From contig JAJZHP010000003.1 in assembly GCA_021804355.1 (NCBI GenBank), forward strand, positions 1 through 50,614: 50,614 nucleotides of DNA. The letters run 5' to 3'. The notes below the pieces were generated by a model, which worked only from the letters and a program-made list of their open reading frames with translations, did not search any database and was not told the origin of the DNA. Origin of the DNA: Pseudomonadota bacterium. GTDB taxonomy: Bacteria; Pseudomonadota; Gammaproteobacteria; Pseudomonadales; Moraxellaceae. Of this stretch, positions 1 to 9,304 are shown piece by piece. Every line of letters starts with the position of its first letter. Position 1 is the stretch's first letter. Position numbers and translations under genes: made by a program.

Positions 1-111
1 TTTTCGGACATGCCCGCATTCAGGACACGTCTGGCTTGGCTTGAGTTTTCTTGTCGGTGCTTCTGCCCACATTCCACCAGTGTCCAAGACTTTGTAGCGG
101 AGCAGTTGCAT
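1..111 (-). pseudogene. tnpB: TnpB (IS200/IS605 OrfB) C-terminal fragment, cut by window edge
   Basis: Reading leftwards from position 111, an open frame gives MQLLRYKVLDTGG, then MWAEAPTRKLKPSQTCPECG and HVRK before the window ends. The SQ-T-C-x2-C core is the zinc ribbon of TnpB, the RNA-guided nuclease of IS200/IS605 elements, and the LLRYK stretch just before it also fits the family. The rest of the ribbon and the stop codon lie outside the window. I find no RuvC-like N-terminal half in any minus frame of 112-640, so the gene looks truncated or frame-disrupted at its 5' side. Family assignment is good; whether any product is made is unknown. Confidence 0.7.
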
Positions 112-639
112 AAGTAGTGCCGGGGCCAAGGAGCACGAGCGGGCGTGGCACAGCGATGACAGTAGCCACGACCTTGAGTGCTGCTAATTTTGCTTTGGCT
201 TTAACGATGGTGCTGAGACGAGGCATGAGGCGGCTCCCTTGGCTGATGACGATAGGGGTCGCCCGAAGGGATTCCCAAAAATAGAGCAAAAACTCTAATT
301 TTGCGATTATTAACAGAATGAGTTTTTTAAGTCAAGCGTGATGGGGTATGGACAGCAATTTTCATTATAACAAATAATGATGGCAATTTGGACACACTAA
401 GCCATTTTGAGTTTCCCTGCGCTGATTGACGATCTGCGAGGGCTGATGCGCTTGTCTTCCGGACAAGCGCACCAGATGGCCATGAATCTGAGCTACAGAA
501 AATGAGCAGCAGAGTCTGCGGGTTCATCGTATTGGCCTGTCCATAACAGACCAAAAACGCGGGCAAATAATCTTCGTGTCTAAGTGACTGAAAGCATGAA
601 AGCTGCAGAATCAGGCGGTTTTATGCCTGCATTAACACA
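112..639. other. Gene-poor, IS-derived debris
   Basis: About 530 bases with no convincing gene. Short open frames on both strands have no recognisable domain and no good ribosome binding site. The stretch between the TnpB fragment and the MFS gene has stop-rich frames, an AT-rich patch near 290-380, and at 602-623 a 22-bp sequence that recurs inverted at 17184-17205. I read it as the decayed remains of mobile elements. Confidence 0.5.
602..623 (-). repeat. 22-bp repeat, possible IS21-type end remnant (copy 1)
   Basis: The complement of this stretch is identical over 22 bases to 17184-17205 and contains TAAAACCGCCTGATTCTGCA. It is preceded by tgcaggca, so the local pattern is TGCAGG-Y-ATAAAAC-Y-GCC. 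The same pattern occurs a second time next to the other copy (about 17214-17231). Short multiple repeats ending in AAAACYGCC are typical of the ends of IS21-like elements. That identification is an inference; the repeat itself is directly visible. Confidence 0.55.
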
Positions 640-1911
640 TCAAGAATATGAGCCTGAGCTGCTTCGGTGCCTCACTAGGTAGTATATCCCTATCAGGGCT
701 GCGCCAAAACCAGATGCAGCTCCTACGATCAGTGCCCAGCGCGGACCAAACCGATCGGCTACCCATCCCACCAGAGGAGCACCCAGCGGGGCACTGCCCA
801 GCATAATAGCCAGCAGTATGGCTAAAACCCTGCCCCGCAAGGCGGAGTCCGTTCCCAACTGCACCAAACTGTTCGTCGTCGTGGTCAGGGTCTGAACAGA
901 TATCCCTGTTATCACCAGAATCAGGCCAAAAGACCACTCATTGGGCATCATCGCCGCCAAGACACAGCAGATACCGAAAGCTGCAGCACTAAGCGGCAGG
1001 GCTAAAAACTTAGGATGGGCTCGTTTGGCTACCATCAATGCACCAACAACGGAGCCCATCGCCATACAGGACGTCAGCATGCCGTAACGCCCTGCTCCTG
1101 TGTGAAATGCCGTAACGGCCATGGTTGAAATGAAAATTGGGAAATTAAGCCCGAACGTTCCTACCAACAGCAACATGAGCAAAGCCGCCTTCAACTCAGG
1201 ATGATGCCAAGCATAATGAAAACCTTGCATGAATCTACCCGGTGATCTGTCAACCTTGAGCTTCCCATACAGTTCCTCCTGGCGAAGTTGACTTAAAGCC
1301 AGCAGTACCGCCATAAAAGACACTGCATTAATTAGAAATGCCCAGCCACAGCCTACCGCAGCAATCAGTATTCCTGCCATAGCAGGCCCTATCATCCGCG
1401 CTGCATTGAACGAAGATGAGTTCAATGCCACCGCATTGAACAAATCCTGCTCACCTACTAGTTCGGATACGAACGCGTGACGAGCAGGGGCGTCGAATGC
1501 CGATATGCAACCCAGACCACCGGCAAACATGTATAACTGCCAAAGTTGGACCCTGCCTATTATGGTCAATATGCCTAGACCCAGAGCCAGCATACCCATG
1601 CCTGTTTGAGTGACCAACAACAGTTTTCTGCGATCAAGCCGGTCAGTAGCCCAACCCGTCAAAGGCAACAAAAGCAACTGGGGTCCAAATTGCAGGGACA
1701 TCACCACACCCACTGCCATCGCATTGCCGTGCGTCAATTGCGTGAGCACGAGCCAATCCTGGGCGACGCGCTGCATCCATGTACCGATGTTGGAAACCAA
1801 GGCCCCGCTGACCCATAGACGATAGTTGTATTGCTGCAATGAACGAAACATGCCCTGCGACCAAAATTTCGAACCCGATAACTCACGGTCTAAAGAATTG
1901 TTCAAAATCAT
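640..1911 (-). CDS. MFS transporter, DHA3-type exporter (MFS_3 family)
   Basis: A 423-residue inner-membrane protein with about 12 hydrophobic segments. Loop 2-3 carries the MFS motif A as GWATDRLDRRK at residues 86-96, and a second copy, GWVADRFGPRW, sits near 382-392. The N-terminal SNIGTWMQRVAQDWLVL stretch (40-56) is characteristic of the EntS/MefA-like DHA3 group, which exports siderophores or macrolides by proton antiport; the substrate here cannot be told. The ATG at 1911 has a GGAG sequence six bases upstream. It stands alone, next to IS debris on one side and tRNA-Ser on the other. Length is normal for the family and the gene looks intact. Confidence 0.88.
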   Translation of the reverse strand: MILNNSLDRELSGSKFWSQGMFRSLQQYNYRLWVSGALVSNIGTWMQRVAQDWLVLTQLTHGNAMAVGVVMSLQFGPQLLLLPLTGWATDRLDRRKLLLVTQTGMGMLALGLGILTIIGRVQLWQLYMFAGGLGCISAFDAPARHAFVSELVGEQDLFNAVALNSSSFNAARMIGPAMAGILIAAVGCGWAFLINAVSFMAVLLALSQLRQEELYGKLKVDRSPGRFMQGFHYAWHHPELKAALLMLLLVGTFGLNFPIFISTMAVTAFHTGAGRYGMLTSCMAMGSVVGALMVAKRAHPKFLALPLSAAAFGICCVLAAMMPNEWSFGLILVITGISVQTLTTTTNSLVQLGTDSALRGRVLAILLAIMLGSAPLGAPLVGWVADRFGPRWALIVGAASGFGAALIGIYYLVRHRSSSGSYS

Positions 1912-2229
1912 GTAATCTCCATCAGCCGGGTATCACACATGTAGGTGTTGCCATGCCAGCAGATTTCGATTGTGATGCAGAATGAGGTGTCAAAAAATGA
2001 AGTAAAGGATAACGAATCAATCCTGAAATATTGTAATTCCGTTGTTTTTATTGAATTTATTTCGTGAATCTTGAAGGTTTATTTCTGATTTTGATTTAAT
2101 ATTCATCTCTTTCTAGGAGTTTTCGAGGCATCCGAAGCCATGGATACGCTTGATTTCGGCTCTATATGAGATTTGTAGATGGCAGTGGGCGATATGGGAT
2201 GGCCCGTTGAAATGACCTAATAGACTGAA
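1912..2229. promoter_or_regulatory. Intergenic region with MFS leader; no gene seen
   Basis: This 318-base gap lies upstream of the MFS gene and downstream of tRNA-Ser, both on the minus strand. It holds an AT-rich tract (about 2035-2115) and, on the minus strand, a TTGACA hexamer at 1988-1993 that could be the -35 of the MFS promoter, although no good -10 lies 16-18 bases from it. No T-rich terminator hairpin is obvious after the tRNA. Confidence 0.35.
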
Positions 2230-2320
2230 TGGCGGTGAGGGAGGGATTCGAACCCTCGATACGCGGTTAGCGTATACACACTTTCCAGGCGTGCTCCTTC
2301 AGCCGCTCGGACACCTCACC
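2230..2320 (-). tRNA. tRNA-Ser (anticodon GGA)
   Basis: The minus strand folds as a class II tRNA with a long variable arm. The acceptor stem GGTGAGG (2320-2314) pairs with CCTCACC (2240-2234), followed by discriminator G and an encoded CCA ending at 2230. The anticodon loop reads CTGGAAA, giving anticodon GGA for serine codons UCC/UCU. The T-arm contains GGTTCGAATCC. The gene is divergent from dnaX, 110 bases away. Confidence 0.97.
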
Positions 2321-2335
2321 CTGCAAGAGGCGCGA

Positions 2336-2364
2336 ATCTTAGCTGAAGGAAGTCACAATGGCAA
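2336..2364 (-). promoter_or_regulatory. Promoter of tRNA-Ser
   Basis: On the minus strand TTGCCA (2364-2359) and TAAGAT (2341-2336) are separated by exactly 17 bases. Transcription would start about 10 bases before the mature tRNA. The bases just after the -10 are TCGCGCC, a GC-rich discriminator typical of stringently controlled stable-RNA promoters. The match is by eye only. Confidence 0.55.
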
Positions 2365-2430
2365 GCTAGATCAGCTTTCATCGCGCTCTGCCATGGGCTA
2401 GCATAGGCGCTTCAAGCTGAGGGGTTGAAG

Positions 2431-4092
2431 ATGTCCTACCAAGTGTTGGCACGCAAATACCGTCCGCGTAGTTTTCGGGAACTAGTAGGTCAAGAGCATG
2501 TGGCCAAGGCTCTGGTTCATGCGCTGGATCAGGATCGTTTACATCATGCCTATTTGTTTACCGGTACGCGCGGTGTGGGCAAAACCACCATAGCCCGTAT
2601 TCTTGCGCGCTGTCTAAACTGTGAGACGGGTATCAGCTCTGAACCTTGCGGGGTTTGTGGTACGTGCCAGGAAATCAATGAAGGCCGTTACGTTGATTTG
2701 ATTGAAATTGATGCCGCTTCGCGTACCAAGGTCGAGGACACTCGGGAACTGCTGGATAATGTGCAGTATGCACCGACGCGGGGGCGTTACAAGGTTTATC
2801 TGATTGATGAAGTGCATATGCTGTCTGGGCATAGCTTCAATGCTTTGTTAAAAACCCTGGAAGAGCCGCCTCCCCATGTGAAGTTTTTGTTGGCGACGAC
2901 CGATCCGCAAAAATTACCGGTCACCGTGTTATCCCGATGCTTACAGTTTTCCCTTAAGCCGATGAGTGTCGAACGCATCGTGGGGCATTTGCAGAAGGTG
3001 CTCGATCAGGAAGTCATCACTTATGAAGATACTGCATTACAGCTCTTGGCCAGATCGGCACAAGGATCCATGCGTGACGCTTTATCGCTGACTGATCAAG
3101 CCATTTCATTCGGTGATGGTAGTTTACGCGGGGGCGATGTCGCCAGCATGTTGGGCAGTATAGACCGGCAGCTTGTGGTTCGTTTAGTACAATACCTTAT
3201 TCAGGGAACGGCCAATGATGTGATGGATGTTGTGGCGCAAATGGCTGAGCAGTCGCTGGATTTTGCACAAGTGCTGGCTGATATCGTCAGCTTACTCCAT
3301 CAAATGGCCTTGGTTCAGCTTTTGCCTGAACGCGCTGAAGATGACCCTGAGCTTGCTAGTCTGGCTGCTGCTGTCAGCGGCGAGGCCTTGCAGCTGTATT
3401 ATCAGATAGCCCTGCAAGGGCGTCGTGATCTCCCCTTTGCTTTTGATGCCCGCTCCGGGGTAGAAATGACTCTGCTGCGCATGCTGGTGTTTAAGCCCAT
3501 GCCGCAAAAAGTGGAAAGCACGCCGACGCCCTCGCGCCCTGCGACACGCAACCCGGATGTATCCCCCCTGCGCAGTGCGCAGGCAGCCGTGGATATGCCT
3601 GCACGTCAAGTTCGTCCTGCGCTAGCCTCCCCAGTTTTACCCTCTACGCCTGCCTCGCCCTCTACGGTGCCCAGGGAGGAAAGCCCGCCCATGTCCACAG
3701 CGACGGGCGAGTTTATGAGTGGGCAGGACTGGTGGGAAATCTTGCAAGCTAGGGATGATTTACAGGGCGTAGCCCGCACTCTGGCCATGAATGCTTTGCC
3801 TAGGCAAGTTTCCATCAAGCTCTGGGAGTTGCATACGCAAATGCCAGCATCCATGGCGGACATGGGACTAGAAGCGTTGCAACAAGTCATGCGGCGCTGG
3901 CAGAATCAGCCTGATTTGCAATTACAACTGGTCTACCAGGCACCTGTGGGTATGACCCCCATGGAGTTACAGGCAGAGCGACAGAAACAGGAGCATGCCA
4001 GCTTGATGGCTGGTTTTCATCAGGATCCCGTCATCGCCGGAATTATTAATCGATTTGGTGCTGAAATCACCGCGATTGAATCACGTCATTAA
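2431..4092 (+). CDS. dnaX: DNA polymerase III subunit tau (DnaX)
   Basis: Clamp-loader ATPase of the replicative polymerase, 553 residues. The AAA+ part shows the Walker A motif GTRGVGKT (45-52), a zinc knuckle C64-x8-C73-x2-C76-x2-C79, Walker B LIDEVH (124-129), sensor 1 LLATTDP (153-159) and the arginine-finger SRC motif (168-170). A Pro/Ser/Thr-rich linker (about 365-425) leads to a C-terminal domain that would contact the polymerase alpha subunit and DnaB. The ATG at 2431 follows GAGGGG at a proper distance. No A-AAA-AAG slippery heptamer was seen at the domain boundary, and a five-A run at 3506-3510 does not lead to a quick stop in the -1 frame, so a gamma form is not evident. First gene of dnaX-ybaB-recR. 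Confidence 0.97.
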   Translation: MSYQVLARKYRPRSFRELVGQEHVAKALVHALDQDRLHHAYLFTGTRGVGKTTIARILARCLNCETGISSEPCGVCGTCQEINEGRYVDLIEIDAASRTKVEDTRELLDNVQYAPTRGRYKVYLIDEVHMLSGHSFNALLKTLEEPPPHVKFLLATTDPQKLPVTVLSRCLQFSLKPMSVERIVGHLQKVLDQEVITYEDTALQLLARSAQGSMRDALSLTDQAISFGDGSLRGGDVASMLGSIDRQLVVRLVQYLIQGTANDVMDVVAQMAEQSLDFAQVLADIVSLLHQMALVQLLPERAEDDPELASLAAAVSGEALQLYYQIALQGRRDLPFAFDARSGVEMTLLRMLVFKPMPQKVESTPTPSRPATRNPDVSPLRSAQAAVDMPARQVRPALASPVLPSTPASPSTVPREESPPMSTATGEFMSGQDWWEILQARDDLQGVARTLAMNALPRQVSIKLWELHTQMPASMADMGLEALQQVMRRWQNQPDLQLQLVYQAPVGMTPMELQAERQKQEHASLMAGFHQDPVIAGIINRFGAEITAIESRH

Positions 4093-4107
4093 CTTTTGAG
4101 GTTATTT

Positions 4108-4437
4108 ATGAATATCCAGGAAATGATGCGTCAAGCTCAACGTATGCAAGAACAACTGCAGAAGAAAATGGAAGAGGCTCAAAAGGAGTTGGCGACTCTG
4201 GAATTGACGGGAGAGTCGGGTGCCGGCATGGTTAAAATTACCATGAATGGACGGCATGATGTGCGTCGAGTTACCCTGGATCCTGATCTGTTGCGTGAGG
4301 AAAAAGAATTTATCGAAGATCTTCTGGCCGCAGCTATCAATGATGCTGTGCGTAAAGTGGAAGCCGCCAGCCAGAGCCATATGTCAGGACTGACTGCCGG
4401 CATGGGCCTGCCACCGGGCATGAAACTTCCTTTCTGA
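4108..4437 (+). CDS. ybaB: YbaB/EbfC nucleoid-associated protein
   Basis: A 109-residue DNA-binding protein that starts [18 protein letters not shown]. It has the long amphipathic helix followed by the beta-hairpin region ([20 protein letters not shown]) and second helix of the YbaB/EbfC family. These small dimers coat DNA and are almost always encoded between dnaX and recR, as here. The ATG at 4108 is preferred over an upstream in-frame start because TGAGG lies 7 bases before it; the gap to the dnaX stop is 15 bases. Probably co-translated with its neighbours. Confidence 0.95.
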   Translation: MNIQEMMRQAQRMQEQLQKKMEEAQKELATLELTGESGAGMVKITMNGRHDVRRVTLDPDLLREEKEFIEDLLAAAINDAVRKVEAASQSHMSGLTAGMGLPPGMKLPF

Positions 4438-4449
4438 GGCGAGGCGTGC

Positions 4450-5055
4450 ATGAGTCCATTGATTGATGAATTGATTAAGGCTTTACGGGTATTGCCCGGA
4501 GTAGGCCCCAAGTCAGCGCAGCGTAGTGCACTGTATTTGCTGGAGCGACAGCGTGAGGGTGGCTTGCGTCTGGCTAAGGCTCTGGAGAAGGCTATGCGGG
4601 AGGTTAAACATTGCCGTGATTGTAATAACTTGACGGAGTTGGATGTCTGCAGTATCTGCTCGGATTCCTCGCGAGATACCTCGCTACTCTGTGTGGTGGG
4701 GACACCGCTGGATGTGATGGCTGTTGAAAATAGTGGTAGTTACCGCGGGTATTACTTTGTGCTGCAGGGACATTTATCGCCACTGGATGGATTAGGTCCA
4801 GAAGAAATAGGCATCCCCTTATTGCTGGAACGCTTGCATAGAGGCCAGGTGCGTGAATTGATACTGGCGACTCATTCCACCCTAGAAGGTGAAATGACAG
4901 CCCATTATTTGATTGATGCTGTCTCAGGCAAGGCTATTCATGTGTCACGGCTAGCCCAGGGAGTCCCTATGGGAGGTGAACTTGAATTTTTAGACAGCCG
5001 AACCCTGGCGCATGCGCTACAGAGTCGGACCTTGGTGCCACCCTCAGTGATCTAA
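4450..5055 (+). CDS. recR: Recombination mediator protein RecR
   Basis: A 201-residue protein of the RecFOR pathway, which loads RecA onto gapped, SSB-coated DNA. The N-terminal helix-hairpin-helix contains [17 protein letters not shown] (15-31). A four-cysteine zinc finger is C55-x2-C58-x8-C67-x2-C70, and a Toprim domain follows from about residue 80 ([15 protein letters not shown]). The length is that of E. coli RecR. The start has a strong GAGGCGAGG ribosome binding site, 12 bases after ybaB. Its 3' end overlaps the convergent rnt gene by 12 bases. The genome therefore encodes RecR of the RecFOR pathway as well as RecBCD. Confidence 0.97.
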   Translation: MSPLIDELIKALRVLPGVGPKSAQRSALYLLERQREGGLRLAKALEKAMREVKHCRDCNNLTELDVCSICSDSSRDTSLLCVVGTPLDVMAVENSGSYRGYYFVLQGHLSPLDGLGPEEIGIPLLLERLHRGQVRELILATHSTLEGEMTAHYLIDAVSGKAIHVSRLAQGVPMGGELEFLDSRTLAHALQSRTLVPPSVI

Positions 5056-5676
5056 CGGTCCATGGGGATTCATGAAATGGCTGTGGTTGACGATGAGACA
5101 GAACAGTTCTGCAGTCTTCTCGGCATCGTAGAGCGCTGAATGGGCTTCTGCGGGATCAAAGTCCATGCCAGCGGCTTTACAGGCTCTGGCCAATACGGTC
5201 TGGCCTAAGGCCATGCCAGCCAGACTTACCGTGTCAAACACTGAAAATGGATGCAGTGGCGATATGTTCTTGAAGTGATGGCGCTCGATCGCTGCGTTGA
5301 TAAAGCCCAGGTCAAAATGTGCATTGTGTCCGACCAGGATACAGCGCTTGCAACCTAGTTCTTTTTGACGTTTTCGCAGGGTATCAAATATCCGTCTCAA
5401 GGCAATGTGTTCAAGCTCGGCCTGACGTAAGGGGTTATACGGATCGATACCATTGAAAGCCAGGGCAGCGGGATCGAGTTGAGCGCCTGCAAAGGGCAGG
5501 AGATGAGCATGCACGCTGCTATCTTGTACCAGCTGTCCTGATTCATTCTCGTTGAGGATCACCGCCGCAACTTCCAGCAAAGCATCGGTGTTCGCATGAA
5601 AACCTGCGGTTTCAACATCGATGACCACAGGGAGAAATCCGCGGAACCTTTGAGCAATACCGCGGGGTTCAGTCAT
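5044..5676 (-). CDS. rnt: Ribonuclease T
   Basis: A 210-residue DEDDh 3'-5' exoribonuclease that trims tRNA and other stable RNA 3' ends. The catalytic residues are visible: D20 and E22 in [11 protein letters not shown] (ExoI), D122 in [11 protein letters not shown] (ExoII), H179 and D184 in [11 protein letters not shown] (ExoIII). The ATG at 5676 overlaps the end of pyrC as ATGACTGA, so the two are translationally coupled. A TTG six bases upstream is possible but less likely. The pyrC-rnt order is also found in Pseudomonas. Confidence 0.96.
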   Translation of the reverse strand: MTEPRGIAQRFRGFLPVVIDVETAGFHANTDALLEVAAVILNENESGQLVQDSSVHAHLLPFAGAQLDPAALAFNGIDPYNPLRQAELEHIALRRIFDTLRKRQKELGCKRCILVGHNAHFDLGFINAAIERHHFKNISPLHPFSVFDTVSLAGMALGQTVLARACKAAGMDFDPAEAHSALYDAEKTAELFCLIVNHSHFMNPHGPLDH

Positions 5677-6706
5677 GGGCAAGTTTCCATGTCAGCGTCG
5701 AGCCTGCGCCCAAGGGAATGATGGCTCCTCCAGGGTAGGGTAGGGAGGCTGGAACGGTCCATGGGGAGCGAACCAGGGTGACTTGAGTCGTAGAGCGGGG
5801 CAAACGGTAAAAATCGGCTCCAAAATGACTGGCAAAGCCCTCTAGCCTGGCTAATGCACCTTGTTCATCAAAGATTTGAGCATACCGTTCCAGGGCCGTA
5901 GGTGCTGTATAAGAACCCGCACAACCACAAGCAGATTCTTTCGCTGACTGCGCATGGGGCGCACTGTCGGTGCCCAGAAAGAAACGCGGATCACCTGATG
6001 TGGCAGCCTGTAATAATGCCAAGCGGTGTTCTTTGCGCTTGAGTACAGGTAAACAGTAATAATGAGGACGTACACCACCTACCAACATGGCATTGCGATC
6101 AAATTGCAGATGATGTGCGGTCAGGGTCGCAGCGACTCGTCCGGTTTGCTCCCGGATAAATTCCACGGCCTGGCGGGTGGTGATATGTTCAAGCACGATG
6201 GGCAATTCAGGCAAGCGTTGACGCAGTGGAGCGAGTACCTTGTCAATGAAGACGGCTTCCCGATCAAAAATATCCACATCAGGGTCAGTCACTTCGCCAT
6301 GAATCAGTAACGGCAATTGACGTATAGCCATGCGCTCAAGCACGGGCATCACCCGGTCTAGGTGCGTGACGCCGGCATCCGAATGCGTGGTTGCTCCACT
6401 GGGATAGAGTTTAAGGGCATGGATCTGGCCGCTATCGACAGCTCGGTCAATTTCTTCGACGGGGGTATGATCGGTGAGGTACAGACTCATCAGCGGTGTA
6501 AAAGCTGCCCCGGAGGGACAAGCTGACAGAATGCGCTCCCGGTAGGCAAGCGCGTGCTCAAGTCGGGTGACAGGAGGCATCAGGTTAGGCATGATGAGTG
6601 CCCGGGCAAAACAACGTGCCGTAGCGGCGACTGTATAAGGCAGGGCCTCATGGTCGCGTACATGCAGATGAAAATCATCAGGAGTAGTTAAGCTTAACGT
6701 CTGCAT
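5669..6706 (-). CDS. pyrC: Dihydroorotase (class II)
   Basis: Zinc enzyme of pyrimidine synthesis that interconverts carbamoyl aspartate and dihydroorotate; 345 residues, close to E. coli PyrC. The metal ligands can be assigned: H13 and H15 in [12 protein letters not shown], the carbamylated lysine K99 in [19 protein letters not shown]136, H174 and D247 in [13 protein letters not shown] at 6706. It is the first gene of pyrC-rnt and is divergent from motY across a 256-base spacer. Confidence 0.97.
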   Translation of the reverse strand: MQTLSLTTPDDFHLHVRDHEALPYTVAATARCFARALIMPNLMPPVTRLEHALAYRERILSACPSGAAFTPLMSLYLTDHTPVEEIDRAVDSGQIHALKLYPSGATTHSDAGVTHLDRVMPVLERMAIRQLPLLIHGEVTDPDVDIFDREAVFIDKVLAPLRQRLPELPIVLEHITTRQAVEFIREQTGRVAATLTAHHLQFDRNAMLVGGVRPHYYCLPVLKRKEHRLALLQAATSGDPRFFLGTDSAPHAQSAKESACGCAGSYTAPTALERYAQIFDEQGALARLEGFASHFGADFYRLPRSTTQVTLVRSPWTVPASLPYPGGAIIPLGAGSTLTWKLAHD

Positions 6707-6962
6707 GCAGGGAAATGCTCCGGATTAGGGTCATAGAACTTGCTCAGCCTCAACACTGCTTATGCTGGAGCCAGCCAGTTCTCTGGAAGTAACGACTTAT
6801 TTTGGAATCTGTCCGTATGTCTGTCTACACTAACAGGCACTCAGTAGGGGCCGTTATGACCACCAGCACCTTATGCATCAGGATGTATGACACGTCTGTA
6901 GTAATTCTCTCGCTCGTTCTGCATTCTGTCAATTTTGTTGGCAATACTCGGGAGTCATCCGC
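6707..6962. promoter_or_regulatory. Divergent intergenic spacer pyrC/motY
   Basis: This 256-base spacer separates the pyrC and motY starts and should hold both promoters. I could not pick out a convincing pair of hexamers for either. GGGAG at 6951-6955 is the likely ribosome binding site of motY. Confidence 0.4.
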
Positions 6963-7976
6963 ATGAGAGGGTATGCCATACTGCTGGTGAGCGTTTGGTC
7001 GGTCGTGGCTCACGCGCAACGGTATTGGGCGCGTGAGGATGTGGCTGAATGGAGCTTTCAAGATCATGCTGATCATTGTTTGATGACTCAGGTTATCCCC
7101 GATTTTGGCAGCGTTAGTTTTGACCAGGGCCTAGCTCAGCCTTTGGTGTTACGTGTCCATTCCATCTTAGACCTGTCAGGTGTGCATAGGCTGCATATGG
7201 CACGAGAATCAACACCATGGCAACCTGCCAGCCCTGCGGTGGTCAGCGAGGTTGCGGTGATGAATGGGGAGGGAGGACACGCTCTGGAGTTCGGGTCAGC
7301 TCCTGCAGAAACAGCGTTGGAAACCCTGGAGTCCAGTCACCAGTTGCACTTGACTCCTGATGTTCTGGTGCTGGGTGGCCGCGCTGATGTGATCATGCAG
7401 CCTGTGCGTATGCATGATGCGCTCCTGGCTTTCCGGGCCTGCCGATTGGCGCAGACGAAAAAAGAACAGGTCATGGCAGCCCAGACGCTGCGGCAGCCAT
7501 CGGCTGCACCTAAGGTGGTTCAGCATGAAGCTCCTAAGCCCAATCCCCCGGTAAGTCCGCCTCAAAAGGATGTGGAGAGATCTATCCATAGCCCCTATCA
7601 GGACTGGCTTAAGCAGCACGAAGCAGGTCATCATGGCCTGCCAGTGGTTACCCGGGGTCATGATAAAAGCGGATTGCCAACTCAGGTGGTCATGCATTTT
7701 GCCACCGGTAAATCCTCGATCAGCAAGGCCTTGCAGGATCAAATGGAAAGTATCGTCAAGGAATGGGAAATCCGCCGTGGCGAGAAACGCAGTATGTCTT
7801 TGTTGCTGCAAGGTGGCGCAGTCGCAGGTCAGGAGGTGCTGGTTCTGCATCGGTTGGATGCCGTTCGTAGCTACCTGCTAGCCCGGGGAATGCCTGCATC
7901 CAGGGTACATGTTCGCGTCAATAAGATGGCAGGAGCCCATCAGCCTGATGACATCAATGTGATCGTTGGTGACTAA
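6963..7976 (+). CDS. motY: MotY-like T-ring protein of the polar flagellar motor
   Basis: A 337-residue secreted protein. Residues 1-18 form a signal peptide ending AHA before QRYW. The mature N-terminus (RYWAREDVAEWSF, then a Cys, IPDFGSVSF) matches the MotY N-terminal domain that joins the basal body and recruits the stator. After a Pro/Lys-rich linker (about 165-225) comes a C-terminal OmpA-like peptidoglycan-binding domain (about 238-335). MotY is the T-ring component of sodium-driven polar flagella. In Pseudomonas aeruginosa motY also lies between argG and pyrC-rnt, which supports the call. The linker is longer than I would expect for the family. No other flagellar gene is in the window. 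Confidence 0.85.
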   Translation: MRGYAILLVSVWSVVAHAQRYWAREDVAEWSFQDHADHCLMTQVIPDFGSVSFDQGLAQPLVLRVHSILDLSGVHRLHMARESTPWQPASPAVVSEVAVMNGEGGHALEFGSAPAETALETLESSHQLHLTPDVLVLGGRADVIMQPVRMHDALLAFRACRLAQTKKEQVMAAQTLRQPSAAPKVVQHEAPKPNPPVSPPQKDVERSIHSPYQDWLKQHEAGHHGLPVVTRGHDKSGLPTQVVMHFATGKSSISKALQDQMESIVKEWEIRRGEKRSMSLLLQGGAVAGQEVLVLHRLDAVRSYLLARGMPASRVHVRVNKMAGAHQPDDINVIVGD

Positions 7977-8071
7977 ACCGGTGCGAAGCTGAAGGCTGGA
8001 CTTAGATTTGTAGGTAGTTCCTGCTGTCATGAGGGTGGGTAATTTTGTAGAATATAGCCTTTATCACCGGC

Positions 8072-9304
8072 ATGGACACGAACATGGCAGCAATTAAGAA
8101 GGTCGTTCTGGCTTATTCAGGCGGACTGGATACATCCATCATCCTCAAATGGCTGCAGGAGCAGTACGGTTGTGAAGTCGTTACCTTCACGGCTGATATT
8201 GGGCAGGGGGAAGAGCTGGAGCCGGCTCGTGCCAAAGCCCAGGCTATGGGGGTCAAGAGCATCTATATCGATGACCTTCGGGAAGAGTTTGTACGTGACT
8301 TTGTATTTCCACAGTTCCGCGCCAATGCAGTTTACGAAGGTGAGTATCTGTTGGGGACGTCTATCGCTCGCCCGTTGATAGCCAAACGACTGGTTGAAAT
8401 TGCTGAACTGACTGGAGCTGATGCCATTTCACATGGCGCTACGGGGAAAGGCAATGATCAAGTACGTTTTGAATTAGGAGCGTATGCGCTTAAACCGGGT
8501 ATCAAGGTCATTGCTCCCTGGCGTGAATGGAGTTTGAACTCGCGTGAAGCTCTGATGTCTTATGCCCAGCAACATGCCATCCCCATTGATTTTGCCAAAG
8601 CAGGTAAAAAAAGTCCTTACTCCATGGATGCCAATCTGCTGCATATTTCTTATGAAGGGGGTGGACTTGAGGATCCCTGGTGGGAGCCAGAAGAAGCTAT
8701 GTGGCGTTGGACCAAGTCCCTGGAGGCTGCGCCTGATCAAGCAGAGTACCTGGAACTTACCTACGAACGTGGCGATATCGTAGCACTCAATGGTGTGCGT
8801 CTGAGTCCGGCTGCCGTGTTGGCTGAGCTCAATCGTAAAGGCGGCGAGCATGGCATAGGACGTTTGGATCTGGTCGAAAATCGTTATGTAGGTATGAAGA
8901 GCCGTGGTGCTTATGAAACTCCGGGCGGTACCATCATGCTGAAAGCTCACCGCGCCATCGAGTCCATCACCCTGGATCGTGAAGTGGCTCATCTTAAAGA
9001 TGAACTTATGCCGCGTTATGCTTCCCTGATTTACAACGGTTACTGGTGGAGTCCTGAGCGCCTGATGCTGCAGACCATGATTGATGAGTCCCAGCAGGTC
9101 GTTAATGGCGATGTCCGCGTTAAGCTGTACAAAGGCAATGTTATGGTCGTTGGACGCCGTTCGGAGGACTCTTTGTTCGACGCCAGCATAGCCACGTTTG
9201 AAGATGATCGTGGTGCTTATAATCAAAAGGATGCTGAAGGTTTTATTCGTCTGAACGGTTTGCGACTGCGCATCGCTGCGGGTAAAGGTCGTCGCTTAAT
9301 CTGA
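8072..9304 (+). CDS. argG: Argininosuccinate synthase
   Basis: Joins citrulline and aspartate using ATP in arginine synthesis. About 410 residues, normal for the family. The ATP-binding PP-loop is AYSGGLDTS near residues 14-22, and the conserved [15 protein letters not shown] motif lies near 120-134. The start is not certain: the ATG at 8072 has no clear ribosome binding site, and an in-frame ATG at 8084 ([14 protein letters not shown]) gives an N-terminus nearer to known homologues. The 3' end overlaps convergent nth by 9 bases. Confidence 0.97.
   Translation: MDTNMAAIKKVVLAYSGGLDTSIILKWLQEQYGCEVVTFTADIGQGEELEPARAKAQAMGVKSIYIDDLREEFVRDFVFPQFRANAVYEGEYLLGTSIARPLIAKRLVEIAELTGADAISHGATGKGNDQVRFELGAYALKPGIKVIAPWREWSLNSREALMSYAQQHAIPIDFAKAGKKSPYSMDANLLHISYEGGGLEDPWWEPEEAMWRWTKSLEAAPDQAEYLELTYERGDIVALNGVRLSPAAVLAELNRKGGEHGIGRLDLVENRYVGMKSRGAYETPGGTIMLKAHRAIESITLDREVAHLKDELMPRYASLIYNGYWWSPERLMLQTMIDESQQVVNGDVRVKLYKGNVMVVGRRSEDSLFDASIATFEDDRGAYNQKDAEGFIRLNGLRLRIAAGKGRRLI

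Noticed and set aside
327-566. 79-codon minus-strand frame in the left scrap region
   Set aside because: No domain, no ribosome binding site, and it lies in IS-derived sequence.
3501-3515. Possible -1 frameshift site at the five-A run in dnaX
   Set aside because: Reading phase does not give tandem slippage on both tRNAs and the -1 frame stays open for a long way, so it would not yield a gamma-like product.
8474-9226. 250-codon open frame antisense to argG
   Set aside because: It lies fully inside a strongly conserved gene, has no ribosome binding site or known domain, and its composition is what the reverse strand of argG would give.
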